Assembly (NCBI RefSeq): GCF_003054325.1
Contig: NZ_QBKU01000002.1
Location: 124,001 to 188,000, forward strand
Reading direction: 5' to 3'
DNA from: Sulfitobacter mediterraneus
GTDB taxonomy: Bacteria > Pseudomonadota > Alphaproteobacteria > Rhodobacterales > Rhodobacteraceae
Length of the DNA stretch: 64,000 bases
This document shows positions 55,133 through 64,000 of the stretch, piece by piece. The stretch's first letter is position 1, and each line of letters starts with the position of its first letter. The translations under genes and the position numbers were made by a program. The notes under the pieces are model-generated. The model worked only from the letters and a program-made list of their open reading frames with translations. It had not been told where the DNA came from and did not search any database.

Positions 55133-55788
55133 CCGCCCTCGACCTCAGCCGCCTTGGGGGTTGGGCTGATCTGCCGTTCTTTGAGACCACACTGCCACAG
55201 ATCCAAGCCACCCTCGCAGCAGAAGAGCGCCCGGTCTTCCCGCCCGCCAATGCGGTCTTTAACGCGTTGAAACGTTGCCAACCGGAGGACACCCGCGTCG
55301 TGATCCTTGGCCAAGACCCATATCACACACCGGGCAAAGCCGACGGTCTGGCGTTTTCCATCCCCCAGAACTTTGGCGGACGCCTCGACAGTCTTGGCAA
55401 TATATTCAAAGAGATAGAGACCGATCTTGGACAGATCCGCACCAAGACCGATCTGCAAGATTGGGCCGATCAGGGTGTTTTGCTGCTCAATACCGCGCTC
55501 ACTGTGCCGCAGGGCGCGGCCAAGGCGCATGCCAAACTGGGCTGGTCCGTGCTGGTTCAGGAAGTTTTGGCCAAACTCGCAGATCGCCCGCGCGTCTATC
55601 TGCTTTGGGGTGGTCCGGCGCAAAAGATCGGACGCACCATCGACCCGGATCAGAACCTCAAGATCGAAACGGCCCACCCGTCGCCCCTGTCCGTTTATCG
55701 CGGTTTTTTTGGCGCCCGCCCCTTTAGCCGCAGCAATGCATGGTTGCAGGCCCGCGGCATGGGGGTCATAAACTGGGCCAACCCATGA
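55129..55788 (+). CDS. ung: Uracil-DNA glycosylase, family 1
   Basis: 219-aa enzyme that removes uracil from [20 protein letters not shown] holds the catalytic Asp63 (GQDPYH, 61-66), LLLNTALTV is motif for uracil recognition and HPSPLS (183-188) the DNA-binding loop. The ATG at 55129 overlaps the trpD stop. The gene sits inside the trp run, between trpD and trpC, where it is not usually found. Neighbouring dcd and dgt functions also bear on dUTP/dNTP quality. Confidence 0.95.
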   Translation: MTALDLSRLGGWADLPFFETTLPQIQATLAAEERPVFPPANAVFNALKRCQPEDTRVVILGQDPYHTPGKADGLAFSIPQNFGGRLDSLGNIFKEIETDLGQIRTKTDLQDWADQGVLLLNTALTVPQGAAKAHAKLGWSVLVQEVLAKLADRPRVYLLWGGPAQKIGRTIDPDQNLKIETAHPSPLSVYRGFFGARPFSRSNAWLQARGMGVINWANP

Positions 55789-55798
55789 GAAAGCTGCC

Positions 55799-56611
55799 AT
55801 GACCGATACAATTCTCGACAAGATCAAAGCCTACAAGCTGGAAGAAGTTGCCGCCGACAAGGCCGCAAAACCGCTCAGCGACGTCGAAGCCGAAGCGCAG
55901 GCCGCGAGCCCCGTGCGCCCCTTTGCCGAGGCGCTTTTTGATGCCTCGCGGCAGGGCTACGGCCTGATCGCCGAGATTAAGAAAGCCAGCCCGTCCAAAG
56001 GGTTGATCCGCGCCGATTTCGATCCCTCCGCATTGGCGCAGGCCTATGCCGCGGGGGGCGCAACCTGTTTGTCGGTTCTGACCGACACGCCTAGCTTTCA
56101 GGGGGCCAAGGACTATCTCGTCGAGGCACGCGCAGCTTGCAACCTACCAGCGCTCCGCAAGGATTTCATGTATGACACTTATCAAGTCGCCGAGGCGCGG
56201 GCGCTGGGGGCCGATTGTATCTTGATCATCATGGCGTCTGTGTCTGACGAACAGGCGGCTGAGCTTGAAGACGCCGCCGCCCATTGGGGCATGGATGCGC
56301 TGATCGAAGTGCATGATGCCGAAGAGCTGGAACGCGCCACTCGCCTCAAAAGCCGGATGATCGGCATAAACAACCGGAATCTCAAGACCTTCGAAACCTC
56401 TCTTGATGTGACCCGCACCTTGTCCAAACAGGTGCCGGGGGACCGCATGATGGTCTCGGAATCAGGCCTGAACACCCCGGACGATCTGGCCGATATGGCG
56501 CGCTATGGTGCACGGGTGTTCCTGATTGGAGAAAGCCTGATGCGGCAAGAGAATGTTGAGATCGCGACCCGCGATTTGCTCGCCAATCCCCTGACCGCCG
56601 GAGGCATGTGA
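55799..56611 (+). CDS. trpC: Indole-3-glycerol-phosphate synthase
   Basis: 270-aa TIM-barrel enzyme of tryptophan synthesis. [21 protein letters not shown] (57-77) has the catalytic lysines, [18 protein letters not shown] and [18 protein letters not shown] follow, with [11 protein letters not shown] near the end. It starts ten bases after ung and ends overlapping the moaC start by one base. The bifunctional trpC-trpF fusion seen in enterobacteria is absent. Confidence 0.96.
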   Translation: MTDTILDKIKAYKLEEVAADKAAKPLSDVEAEAQAASPVRPFAEALFDASRQGYGLIAEIKKASPSKGLIRADFDPSALAQAYAAGGATCLSVLTDTPSFQGAKDYLVEARAACNLPALRKDFMYDTYQVAEARALGADCILIIMASVSDEQAAELEDAAAHWGMDALIEVHDAEELERATRLKSRMIGINNRNLKTFETSLDVTRTLSKQVPGDRMMVSESGLNTPDDLADMARYGARVFLIGESLMRQENVEIATRDLLANPLTAGGM

Positions 56612-57087
56612 TGGCCCTGACCCATTTTGACGCCAAGGGTGACGCCCATATGGTGGATGTCTCGGACAAGGACATCACATCGCGGATCGCCGTGGCCGAA
56701 GGCCACATCAAGATGCAGCGCGAAACCTTTGATATCATTGCCGAAGGCCGCGCCAAAAAGGGCGATGTGCTGGGCGTGGCCCGGCTGGCAGGCATCATGG
56801 CGGCCAAACGCACCGCCGATCTGATCCCTCTGTGCCATCCCTTGCCGATTACCAAGGTTAGCGTCGATCTGGAGCCCGATGAAACCCTGCCCGGCATCCG
56901 CATCACCGCCACTGTGAAAACCACCGGCCAAACCGGGGTTGAGATGGAGGCGCTTACCGCGGCCTCCACCGCCGCGCTCACGGTTTATGACATGTCCAAG
57001 GCCGTCGACAAATCCATGGAGATCGGCGGCATCCGGGTAATGTTGAAAGATGGCGGAAAATCAGGGCGTTACGAGGCATCCGAATGA
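56611..57087 (+). CDS. moaC: Cyclic pyranopterin monophosphate synthase MoaC
   Basis: 158-aa enzyme of molybdenum-cofactor synthesis, step two. [31 protein letters not shown] (72-84) and [19 protein letters not shown] are the family signatures. The ATG at 56611 shares a base with the trpC stop (TGATG); a GTG one codon earlier is possible. It overlaps moeA downstream by ATGA. Confidence 0.95.
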   Translation: MALTHFDAKGDAHMVDVSDKDITSRIAVAEGHIKMQRETFDIIAEGRAKKGDVLGVARLAGIMAAKRTADLIPLCHPLPITKVSVDLEPDETLPGIRITATVKTTGQTGVEMEALTAASTAALTVYDMSKAVDKSMEIGGIRVMLKDGGKSGRYEASE

Positions 57088-58256
57088 TCCCTGTCGCCGA
57101 GGCGCTGCAACAGGTGTTGGATCTGGTTGCGCCGCTTGAGGTGGAAGAGGTGCCGTTGCGCCAAGCCGCTGGCCGGGTTCTGGCCCGCGATGTGACCGCA
57201 ACCCGCACGCAGCCACCTTTTGCAGCAGCTTCAATGGATGGCTATGCACTGCGCCGCGCCGAGGTAGAGCCAGACGCGATGTTCAAGGTCGTGGGCGAAG
57301 CGGCAGCCGGCCATCGGTTCCGGGGCACATTGAAAGCCGGGCAAGCGGTGCGAATTTTCACCGGAGCCCCCATCCCTGACGGCGCAGATTTTGTTGTTAT
57401 TCAAGAGGATACAACGCGGCGCGGTGATCTGATCACCTTGGGGCACAAGATCGGAACCAAAGACAACATCCGCCCCGCTGGTGGCGATTTTGCCAAGGGT
57501 CAAAAGATCTCTGCCCCCCTGTTGCTGCGCCCTGCGGATATTGCCTTGCTGGCCGCCATGAACATCGCCCGTGTGCCAGTGGCCCGCAAACCCATCATTG
57601 CAATCCTCGCCACAGGTGATGAATTGGTGCAGCCCGGAGAAACCCCGGCAGAAGATCAGATTGTCGCCTCCAACAGCTTTGGTCTGGCCGCGATGTTTGA
57701 AGGCAAAGGCGCGGACGTGCGCATGCTGCCCGTGGCCCGCGACAATGCGGCTTCTCTCAAACAGGCCTTCACACTTGCCAAAGGGGTGGATCTGATCATC
57801 ACGATTGGCGGCGCGTCCGTTGGGGATCACGACCTGGTCGCGCCAGTGGCCGCAGAAATTGGCATGGAGCAGAGCTTTTACAAGGTTGCGATGCGCCCCG
57901 GCAAACCGTTGATGGCCGGCAGATTAGGCGACGCGGTGATGCTGGGCCTGCCGGGCAATCCTGTGTCCGCAATGGTGTGCGGCACGGTCTTTGGGGTGCC
58001 GCTTTTGCGTAAAATGCTGGGGCTTGGCTCCGAACCCTTGCCAATGCAAGAGGCGCCGCTGGGCGTGGATCTGCCACAGAACGGCCCGCGCACCCATTAT
58101 ATGCGGGCGCATCTGCGTGACGGGCAATTGTTCCCCGATGACAGGCAAGACAGCTCTCTTTTGTCGGTATTGGCCACGGCAAATGCCCTGATGGTGCGGC
58201 CCGTGGACGACGCGCCGCGCAAGGCCGGTGATACGGCGCATTTCATCGCGATTTAG
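57084..58256 (+). CDS. moeA: Molybdopterin molybdenumtransferase
   Basis: 390-aa enzyme inserting molybdate into molybdopterin. [51 protein letters not shown] and [28 protein letters not shown] are present. It overlaps moaC (ATGA) and ends before the lexA promoter. The trp-moa-moe-lexA order is characteristic of Rhodobacterales. Confidence 0.96.
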   Translation: MIPVAEALQQVLDLVAPLEVEEVPLRQAAGRVLARDVTATRTQPPFAAASMDGYALRRAEVEPDAMFKVVGEAAAGHRFRGTLKAGQAVRIFTGAPIPDGADFVVIQEDTTRRGDLITLGHKIGTKDNIRPAGGDFAKGQKISAPLLLRPADIALLAAMNIARVPVARKPIIAILATGDELVQPGETPAEDQIVASNSFGLAAMFEGKGADVRMLPVARDNAASLKQAFTLAKGVDLIITIGGASVGDHDLVAPVAAEIGMEQSFYKVAMRPGKPLMAGRLGDAVMLGLPGNPVSAMVCGTVFGVPLLRKMLGLGSEPLPMQEAPLGVDLPQNGPRTHYMRAHLRDGQLFPDDRQDSSLLSVLATANALMVRPVDDAPRKAGDTAHFIAI

Positions 58257-58306
58257 CACCCGCGGCCCGCATTCCCCGCCCAGACGATCCAATTCTCGAT
58301 GAATTG

Positions 58307-58335
58307 TTGACACAAAACGGGAACATCCCTAGAAC
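58307..58335 (+). promoter_or_regulatory. lexA promoter with SOS box
   Basis: TTGACA (58307-58312) and TAGAAC (58330-58335) are spaced by 17 bases, a good promoter. Over the -10 region lies GAAC-ATCCCTA-GAAC (58321-58335), the reverse complement of the alphaproteobacterial LexA box GTTC-N7-GTTC. LexA bound here would block its own promoter, giving the usual SOS autoregulation. Confidence 0.9.
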
Positions 58336-58366
58336 AAAACAAAACCGATGTTCGAAGGGACGGCAC

Positions 58367-59068
58367 ATGTTGACCAAAAAACAACTCGATCTGTTGGCTT
58401 TCATCCACAAACGGGTGCAGCGCGATGGCGTACCGCCCAGCTTTGACGAAATGAAGCTGGCGTTGGATCTGCGGTCGAAATCGGGCATTCACCGGTTGAT
58501 CACAGCCCTTGAAGAACGCGGATTTATCCGGCGTCTGGCGCACCGCGCCCGTGCGATCGAGGTTGTCAAACTGCCCGAAAGCCTTGGCGGCACACCCAAT
58601 GCAGGGTTCACGCCCAAGGTTATCGATGGCGACCGGCCCGATGGCCCGCCCCCGGCGGCCGCCATACAAACCCAAGCTGCCCAAGCGGTTGATTTGCCTG
58701 TTATGGGCCGGATTGCGGCGGGTGTACCGATTGAGGCGATCAATCAGATGACCCATTCCGTGGCCGTGCCCGGCGGGATGCTTGCCGGAAGCGGGCAACA
58801 CTATGCCCTTGAGGTCAAAGGCGATTCGATGATCGAGGCTGGTATCAACGACGGTGATGTGGTGGTGATCCGCGAAACCAACGTGGCCGATGATGGCGAT
58901 ATCGTCGTGGCATTGGTCGAAGACAGCGAAGCCACGCTGAAACGCTTCAAACGCTCTGGCAGCTCCATCGCGCTTGAAGCCGCCAATCCGGCGTATGAAA
59001 CGCGGGTGTTGCCCTCTGACATGGTCAAAGTGCAGGGGCGTTTGGTCGGGTTGATCCGCACCTATTAA
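58367..59068 (+). CDS. lexA: SOS-response repressor LexA
   Basis: 233-aa repressor-protease. The N-terminal winged helix ([20 protein letters not shown]...PSFDEMK) binds the SOS box. The self-cleavage site is Ala118-Gly119 ([11 protein letters not shown]), with Ser154 (KGDSM) and Lys192 (EATLKRF) as catalytic dyad. A linker of about 45 residues is slightly longer than enterobacterial LexA, as usual in alphaproteobacteria. Its TAA overlaps the stop of comEC on the other strand. The ATG at 58367 follows GAAGGGACGG. Confidence 0.97.
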   Translation: MLTKKQLDLLAFIHKRVQRDGVPPSFDEMKLALDLRSKSGIHRLITALEERGFIRRLAHRARAIEVVKLPESLGGTPNAGFTPKVIDGDRPDGPPPAAAIQTQAAQAVDLPVMGRIAAGVPIEAINQMTHSVAVPGGMLAGSGQHYALEVKGDSMIEAGINDGDVVVIRETNVADDGDIVVALVEDSEATLKRFKRSGSSIALEAANPAYETRVLPSDMVKVQGRLVGLIRTY

Positions 59069-61116
59069 GGATTGCGTTCCGCTTTGGGCCAATTGGTCCA
59101 AAGCCGGTCCCCCGCACGGGACCGCGCGGTTGTAATGTGCCAATCCTGCGCCCCCTTGCGCAGCGCCAATGCACCGGTTTTCCGCAATGTAGCGGGATCA
59201 AAAATCAGGCATTCTGCATCCGCGATCTCAGATGCATCCACTGATGCCACGATGATCTGCTGCGCCGAACATCCGTTGAACTTCGCCAGCGCCCGCTTGC
59301 CCGACAGATGCACCACCGGCCCTTTTTGCCAACGCGCAGCCGCCTCATCCTGTTGTGATCCGTCCCCGTCGTTTTCGAGCCAGATCTGGGCCACGAACCC
59401 GGCGCCCTTGGCCTTGCTCAACGCGCGGGCATTTGGCCCCATGACCCCGACCAAGGTACCCTGTTCTGCGATCAACACATCTGGCCGGTCCGCGCCCTGC
59501 CACAGGGCCACCGCCGCCGCCATCATCAGCGCCCCACCCCAGCGCAGGCGCCCCTGCCACAACACCAACATCAAAAATCCCAATGCCAGCACCGGCAGCA
59601 CCAATTGCCCCGGCGCCATAACGTAGCCGCGCGCGCCCTCCAACCCCGCCACCTGATGCGCCACCCAAAGAATCCAGGACAATCCCCAACCCATCGGCCA
59701 GAGCCCCAGCGCCTCAAGCCCGAAGGGCGACAGGACCAACGCCAGAACCGCCGCCGGGATCACCAAAACCCCCATAAGCGGCACCGACAGCAAATTGGCC
59801 ACCAATCCATAGTGGGCGATAGTGTTGAAATGCGCCGCCGCAATCGGCGCAGTGGCAAAGCCCGCCACTGCTGATGACAGCACCGTGGCCAGAACCGCCC
59901 TGCCCCATCGCGGCATCTGCGGCAGTGGCGCATCACGCAACCAGCCGAAGACTACGACCAAGGCCACCGTTGCGGCAAAGGACATTTGAAATCCCGGCCC
60001 GGTCAGTGCCTCGGGTCGCAGCAACAAGACAATCGTCGCCGCCACCGCCACCGCCCGCAGCGATATCGCCCGCCGCCCGATCAACAACGCCCCCAGCGCT
60101 GTACCCACCATGATAAATGCCCGTTCTGTTGCAACATTGCCCCCGGAGAGCGCCAGATAACCGGCTGCCGCGACCAACGCACAGATCGCGGCGATCTTTT
60201 TGGTAGGCCAATGCAGCGCGGTATAGGGAATCGCGCTCAGCAGGACGCGCAATGCGCCAAGCACCACGGCGGCGAGCAATCCCATGTGCAGGCCCGAGAT
60301 CGCCAACAGATGCGCCAGATTGCTGGCCCGCAAGTCCTCCAGCGTGCTGCGGGGAATGGCGCTGCGATCACCAGTGGTCAGCGCCGCAGCAAAGCCGCCA
60401 ACCTCTCCGGGCAAAATGTTGCGAATATGCGCCGAAATCGTCATGCCCATGCGAAACAGCAGCAGATCCAGTTGCCCGCGTTCCGGCCAGGCCGTCCCCA
60501 TCAACGGGACACGGGTGTAGCCAACCGCGCCAAGTTGGGCAAACCACGCATGGCGCTGAAAATCAAAACCATCCGGCTCCACCGGGCCGGATGGCGGCGA
60601 CAGATGCGCCGTGGTCATCACCCGCAACCCCGGTTCAGGCGTGATGCCTTGAGTTTTGCTGTGCAGGGAAATACGGACACGCGCGGGCGTGCGGGCGGGC
60701 GGTACGCGTTCCAGCTGCACCTGATCCAGCGTCAGGCGCAGTGCGTCTGACTGGCTGCGATCCATCGCGACGATCCGCCCCTCCACCGCCCCGTAATAGC
60801 GCCAACCCAAAACCGGATTGGACAGGCTGTGCGCCCGCAGACCCGCAACGGAAAACCCGACCACAATCAGCGCCGCCGCAATGGCAAGCGGCGCCAATGC
60901 CTCGGACAGAAAGGCCGCCGACACGGCCAAGCCGACCACGCCAAGCAGCAAGACAGGGTAGAACACCAATGCAGGTTCAAATCGCAGGCTGAAATAACCG
61001 CCAATACCGATGGCAAGGCAGACCGGCACCCAGCCCAACATCATGCCCCGTTGCGCCAGCATCATCCGGCTCAGGACCGATTTCACCCAAATGGACAGCG
61101 CCGCAGCCCGCCCCAT
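59065..61116 (-). CDS. comEC: ComEC/Rec2 family DNA-uptake channel protein
   Basis: 683-aa polytopic membrane protein. An N-terminal hydrophobic region and an OB-like soluble domain ([22 protein letters not shown]) precede the competence domain ([38 protein letters not shown]). Unlike full ComEC it has no metallo-beta-lactamase HxHxDH region; the C-terminus is a short unfamiliar soluble part. The start at 61116 ([12 protein letters not shown]) is preferred; the frame remains open to 61206. Convergent with lexA, divergent from gltX. Confidence 0.88.
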   Translation of the reverse strand: MGRAAALSIWVKSVLSRMMLAQRGMMLGWVPVCLAIGIGGYFSLRFEPALVFYPVLLLGVVGLAVSAAFLSEALAPLAIAAALIVVGFSVAGLRAHSLSNPVLGWRYYGAVEGRIVAMDRSQSDALRLTLDQVQLERVPPARTPARVRISLHSKTQGITPEPGLRVMTTAHLSPPSGPVEPDGFDFQRHAWFAQLGAVGYTRVPLMGTAWPERGQLDLLLFRMGMTISAHIRNILPGEVGGFAAALTTGDRSAIPRSTLEDLRASNLAHLLAISGLHMGLLAAVVLGALRVLLSAIPYTALHWPTKKIAAICALVAAAGYLALSGGNVATERAFIMVGTALGALLIGRRAISLRAVAVAATIVLLLRPEALTGPGFQMSFAATVALVVVFGWLRDAPLPQMPRWGRAVLATVLSSAVAGFATAPIAAAHFNTIAHYGLVANLLSVPLMGVLVIPAAVLALVLSPFGLEALGLWPMGWGLSWILWVAHQVAGLEGARGYVMAPGQLVLPVLALGFLMLVLWQGRLRWGGALMMAAAVALWQGADRPDVLIAEQGTLVGVMGPNARALSKAKGAGFVAQIWLENDGDGSQQDEAAARWQKGPVVHLSGKRALAKFNGCSAQQIIVASVDASEIADAECLIFDPATLRKTGALALRKGAQDWHITTARSRAGDRLWTNWPKAERNP

Positions 61117-61240
61117 GCTTGCCCCCGTTCCCCGCACTGGATAGACAGACGGGAAATCTACGGCGCGGATGGTTAGCAAATGGTAAACACCAGCAGCTCC
61201 CGCCACCGCGCCGCCTTATCCAGTTAAGAAAGACACTGTC

Positions 61241-62641
61241 ATGTCCGCACCTGTTGTGACCCGTTTTGCCCCGTCCCCAACCGGCTTTTTGCACATCGGG
61301 GGGGCCCGTACAGCCCTGTTCAACTGGCTTTATGCCCGTGGCCGGGGTGGCAAGTTCCTGTTGCGGATCGAAGACACGGATCGGGCGCGATCAACCCCCG
61401 AGGCAACCGCCGCCATTTTGCAGGGCATGGCATGGCTTGGCCTTGATCATGACGGGGACATCGTCAGCCAGTTTGACAACGCCCCGCGCCATGCCGAAGT
61501 GGCGCTGGATTTGTTGGCGCAGGGCAAGGCGTACAAATGTTTTGCCACGCAAGACGAGATCACCGCCTTCCGCGAGGCAGCACGCGCCGAAGGGCGCAGC
61601 ACGCTCTATCATTCGCCATGGCGCGATGCCGCCCCCGAAACCCACCCCGATGCGCCATATGTCGTGCGGATCAAGGCCCCTCAAAGCGGTGAAACCGTGA
61701 TACGCGATCAGGTGCAGGGTGATGTGACCATCCGCAACGATCAACTCGATGACATGGTATTGTTACGCTCTGACGGTACGCCGGTTTATATGCTGGCTGT
61801 GGTGGTGGATGATCATGATATGGGCGTGACACATGTGGTGCGGGGCGACGACCACCTCAACAATGCCGCGCGGCAGATGATGATCTACGATGCGATGGGC
61901 TGGGACGTGCCTGTCTGGGCGCATATTCCCCTGATTCACGGGCCGGACGGCAAGAAATTGTCAAAACGTCACGGCGCATTGGGTGCGCAGGAATATCAGG
62001 CCATGGGCTATCCCGCCGCCGGGATGCGCAATTATCTGGCCCGTCTGGGCTGGAGCCATGGTGATGATGAGTTCTTCACAGACGCGCAGGCGCAGGAGTG
62101 GTTTGATCTCAGCGGCATCCGCAAAAGCCCCGCGCAGTTTGATCTCAAGAAACTTGAGAACATCTGCGGGCAACATATTGCGGTGACGGATGATGCTGCA
62201 CTGCGGCGTGAAACCGAAGAATATTTGCAAGCAGCAGGCGAACCGGCGTTTTCTGCCGCACAATCATCCGCTTTTGAAGCTGCGCTTTATTGTCTCAAGG
62301 AGCGGGCCAAGACTTTCCCGGAACTTGTTGAAAAGGCTCACTTTGCCCTCGCGTCCCGCCCGATTGAACCGGATGAGAAAGCGGCAAAAAACCTTGATAC
62401 GGTATCCCGTGGTATACTGACGGAATTGACGCCGCATCTGCAAAATGCTAGCTGGGACAGAGAAACGCTAGAAGAGGTTCTGAACGGCTTTGCCGCCGCG
62501 AAAGACACCAAGTTTGGCAAGTTGGCAGGGCCGCTCCGCGCGGCCCTTGCTGGACGGGCCGTCACACCATCTGTTTTTGACATGATGCTTGTGTTGGGAC
62601 GTGACGAAACCCTGGCCCGATTGACCGAGGCCTCTGCCTGA
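61241..62641 (+). CDS. gltX: Glutamyl-tRNA synthetase
   Basis: 466-aa class I synthetase. HIGH-type HIGG (18-21; [20 protein letters not shown]), [12 protein letters not shown] and KLSKRHGA (about 239-246) are intact. The C-terminal anticodon-binding region is helical. Length and the GGR/KLSKR pair fit the discriminating or standard GluRS. It is divergent from comEC over 124 bp and followed by gltA. Confidence 0.96.
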   Translation: MSAPVVTRFAPSPTGFLHIGGARTALFNWLYARGRGGKFLLRIEDTDRARSTPEATAAILQGMAWLGLDHDGDIVSQFDNAPRHAEVALDLLAQGKAYKCFATQDEITAFREAARAEGRSTLYHSPWRDAAPETHPDAPYVVRIKAPQSGETVIRDQVQGDVTIRNDQLDDMVLLRSDGTPVYMLAVVVDDHDMGVTHVVRGDDHLNNAARQMMIYDAMGWDVPVWAHIPLIHGPDGKKLSKRHGALGAQEYQAMGYPAAGMRNYLARLGWSHGDDEFFTDAQAQEWFDLSGIRKSPAQFDLKKLENICGQHIAVTDDAALRRETEEYLQAAGEPAFSAAQSSAFEAALYCLKERAKTFPELVEKAHFALASRPIEPDEKAAKNLDTVSRGILTELTPHLQNASWDRETLEEVLNGFAAAKDTKFGKLAGPLRAALAGRAVTPSVFDMMLVLGRDETLARLTEASA

Positions 62642-62754
62642 GAACTGGTTAACCGTTTCTCAAGGCGGGACGGGATAACAGACAAGGCAGCCCTTTGCGG
62701 GGCTGACTAAGACGGCGGTCACCTGCACCGCAACAACATTCGGGAAGGGACCAT

Positions 62755-64000
62755 ATGACTGAAACAAAGAAATCCGCAACGCTGACAATTGATGGCAAGA
62801 GCTACGATCTGCCCATCTTTTCGCCAACGGCTGGTCCTGATGTGCTCGATATTCGCAAGCTTTATGCCCAAGCGGATGTGTTCACTTATGACCCCGGCTT
62901 CACTTCAACCGCGTCTTGCGACAGCACCATCACCTTTATTGATGGCGAAGAAGGCGTTCTGCTGCACCGTGGCTATCCGATTGATCAACTGGCGGGCAAA
63001 TCGCATTATCTCGAAGTGTGCTATTTGCTGCTCTATGGTGAGCTGCCCTCCCCTGCAGAACTGGAAGATTTTGAATCGCGTGTGACCAACCACACGATGC
63101 TGCACGAACAGATGATGTATCTGTTCCGCGGCTTCCGCCGGGATGCGCATCCAATGGCCATCATGGTTGGTGTCGTGGGCGCGATGTCCGCGTTCTATCA
63201 CGACAGTACCGACATCTCTGATCCGTGGCAGCGCGAGGTTGCTTCGATCCGTATGATTGCCAAGATGCCAACCATTGCCGCGATGGCCTATAAATACACC
63301 ATCGGTCAGCCATTTGAGTATCCGCGCAATGATCTGGACTATGCGTCCAACTTCCTGCGCATGTGCTTTGCTGTGCCTGCACAGGACTATGAGGTAAACC
63401 CGATCCTGAGCCGTGCGATGGACCGTATCTTTACCCTGCACGCCGATCACGAACAGAACGCGTCAACCTCGACCGTGCGTTTGGCCTCCTCTTCGGGCGC
63501 CAACCCGTTTGCCTGTATCGCGGCGGGCATTGCCTGTCTTTGGGGTCCGGCACATGGTGGCGCCAATCAGGCCTGCCTTGAGATGCTCAAGGAGATCGGC
63601 ACGCCTGATCGCATTCCTGAGTTCATCGCCCGCGCCAAAGACAAGGACGATCCGTTCCGTCTGATGGGCTTTGGTCACCGCGTTTACAAAAACTTTGATC
63701 CACGGGCCACCGTGATGAAAGAAAGCGCGGACGAGGTTCTTGAACTGCTGGGTGTTGAGAACAATCCAGTGCTTCAGGTCGCCAAGGAGCTTGAGCGTCA
63801 GGCGCTCGAAGATCCGTATTTCGCGGAAAAGAAACTGTTCCCGAACGTCGATTTCTATTCCGGCATCATCCTGGAGGCCATGGGCTTCCCCACTTCGATG
63901 TTCACCCCGATCTTTGCCTTGTCGCGGACCGTGGGCTGGATTTCGCAGTGGAAAGAGATGATCGGCGATCCGCAAAACAAGATCGGCCGTCCACGCCAGC
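62755..64000 (+). CDS. gltA: Citrate synthase, C-terminus beyond the window
   Basis: ATG at 62755 with GGGAAGGG upstream opens a frame ([20 protein letters not shown]...) that is still open at 64000, 415 codons on; the family is about 430 aa, so only the last 15 or so residues are missing. The catalytic triad is present: His267 (GPAHGGAN), His308 (GFGHRVY) and Asp366 (NVDFYSG). It commits acetyl-CoA to the TCA cycle. A short stem CAGCCC-TTTGCG-GGGCTG (62688-62705) lies between gltX and gltA. Confidence 0.97.
   Translation, partial: MTETKKSATLTIDGKSYDLPIFSPTAGPDVLDIRKLYAQADVFTYDPGFTSTASCDSTITFIDGEEGVLLHRGYPIDQLAGKSHYLEVCYLLLYGELPSPAELEDFESRVTNHTMLHEQMMYLFRGFRRDAHPMAIMVGVVGAMSAFYHDSTDISDPWQREVASIRMIAKMPTIAAMAYKYTIGQPFEYPRNDLDYASNFLRMCFAVPAQDYEVNPILSRAMDRIFTLHADHEQNASTSTVRLASSSGANPFACIAAGIACLWGPAHGGANQACLEMLKEIGTPDRIPEFIARAKDKDDPFRLMGFGHRVYKNFDPRATVMKESADEVLELLGVENNPVLQVAKELERQALEDPYFAEKKLFPNVDFYSGIILEAMGFPTSMFTPIFALSRTVGWISQWKEMIGDPQNKIGRPRQ

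Overview
The window looks like a chromosomal segment of a marine Rhodobacterales (Roseobacter-group) alphaproteobacterium. The support is direct: GC-rich sequence, alphaproteobacterial gene orders (bamE/DUF177-rpmF-plsX-fabH-ihfA-merR; dgt-argS-SPOR-nagZ-scpA-scpB; trpG-trpD-trpC-moaC-moeA-lexA), an alphaproteobacterial SOS box (GAAC-N7-GAAC) before lexA, the long tandem-domain dCTP deaminase, a class II B12-dependent ribonucleotide reductase and a non-pyrrolysine MttB homologue. The genus cannot be fixed from the sequence alone. No phage, insertion sequence, transposase, CRISPR array or rRNA was seen; two tRNA-Pro genes are present.

Layout. 1-6.7 kb: end of an ornithine-lipid acyltransferase, bamE, then a plus-strand run for the L32 protein, fatty acid/phospholipid initiation (plsX, fabH), IHF alpha, a MerR-like regulator with a long disordered tail, tRNA-Pro(GGG) and dcd. 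6.8-13.6 kb: a minus-strand cluster dgt-argS-SPOR protein-nagZ-scpA-scpB-small gene, linking dNTP control, tRNA charging, wall recycling and chromosome condensation. 13.7-17.2 kb: erpA-like gene, an unrecognised 365-aa gene preceded by a 73-aa repeat peptide gene, xth and an HNH nuclease. 17.3-26.2 kb: minus-strand genes for an esterase, an alkylbase glycosylase, cobK, a squalene/phytoene synthase-like enzyme, a methyltransferase, a hydrolase, cimA and cysS, with one MFS transporter facing the other way. 26.4-34.3 kb: aminotransferase, small outer-membrane protein, solitary MttB homologue, a hairpin-rich spacer and nrdJ with a candidate NrdR operator pair. 34.3-40.2 kb: an 875-bp regulatory/empty stretch, then two convergent secreted RTX/DUF4214 proteins, the first carrying a frameshift. 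40.4-46.3 kb: tRNA-Pro(TGG), DUF192, two-domain cold-shock protein, pdxH, fabI, two LysE exporters, gpt, aminotransferase. 46.3-64 kb: ppiD-trpE, three intervening genes, trpG-trpD-ung-trpC-moaC-moeA, lexA, comEC, gltX and the start of gltA.

Most of the window is conserved housekeeping in tightly coupled operons (many ATGA or TGATG overlaps). The part that stands out is 14.0-15.6 kb: a 73-aa peptide with three copies of a GxGL(D/E)LFTT motif at an exact 20-residue period, whose copies use different synonymous codons, with a strong ribosome binding site, an upstream FNR-type box and a GATTGCAATC palindrome, followed after a 10-bp-stem hairpin by a 365-aa helical protein with no family I recognise. 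This is the best candidate for an undescribed system. Secondary leads are the homopolymer frameshift in the giant RTX protein, the stem-loop array downstream of mttB, the regulatory sites before nrdJ, and a repeat element found near gene ends.
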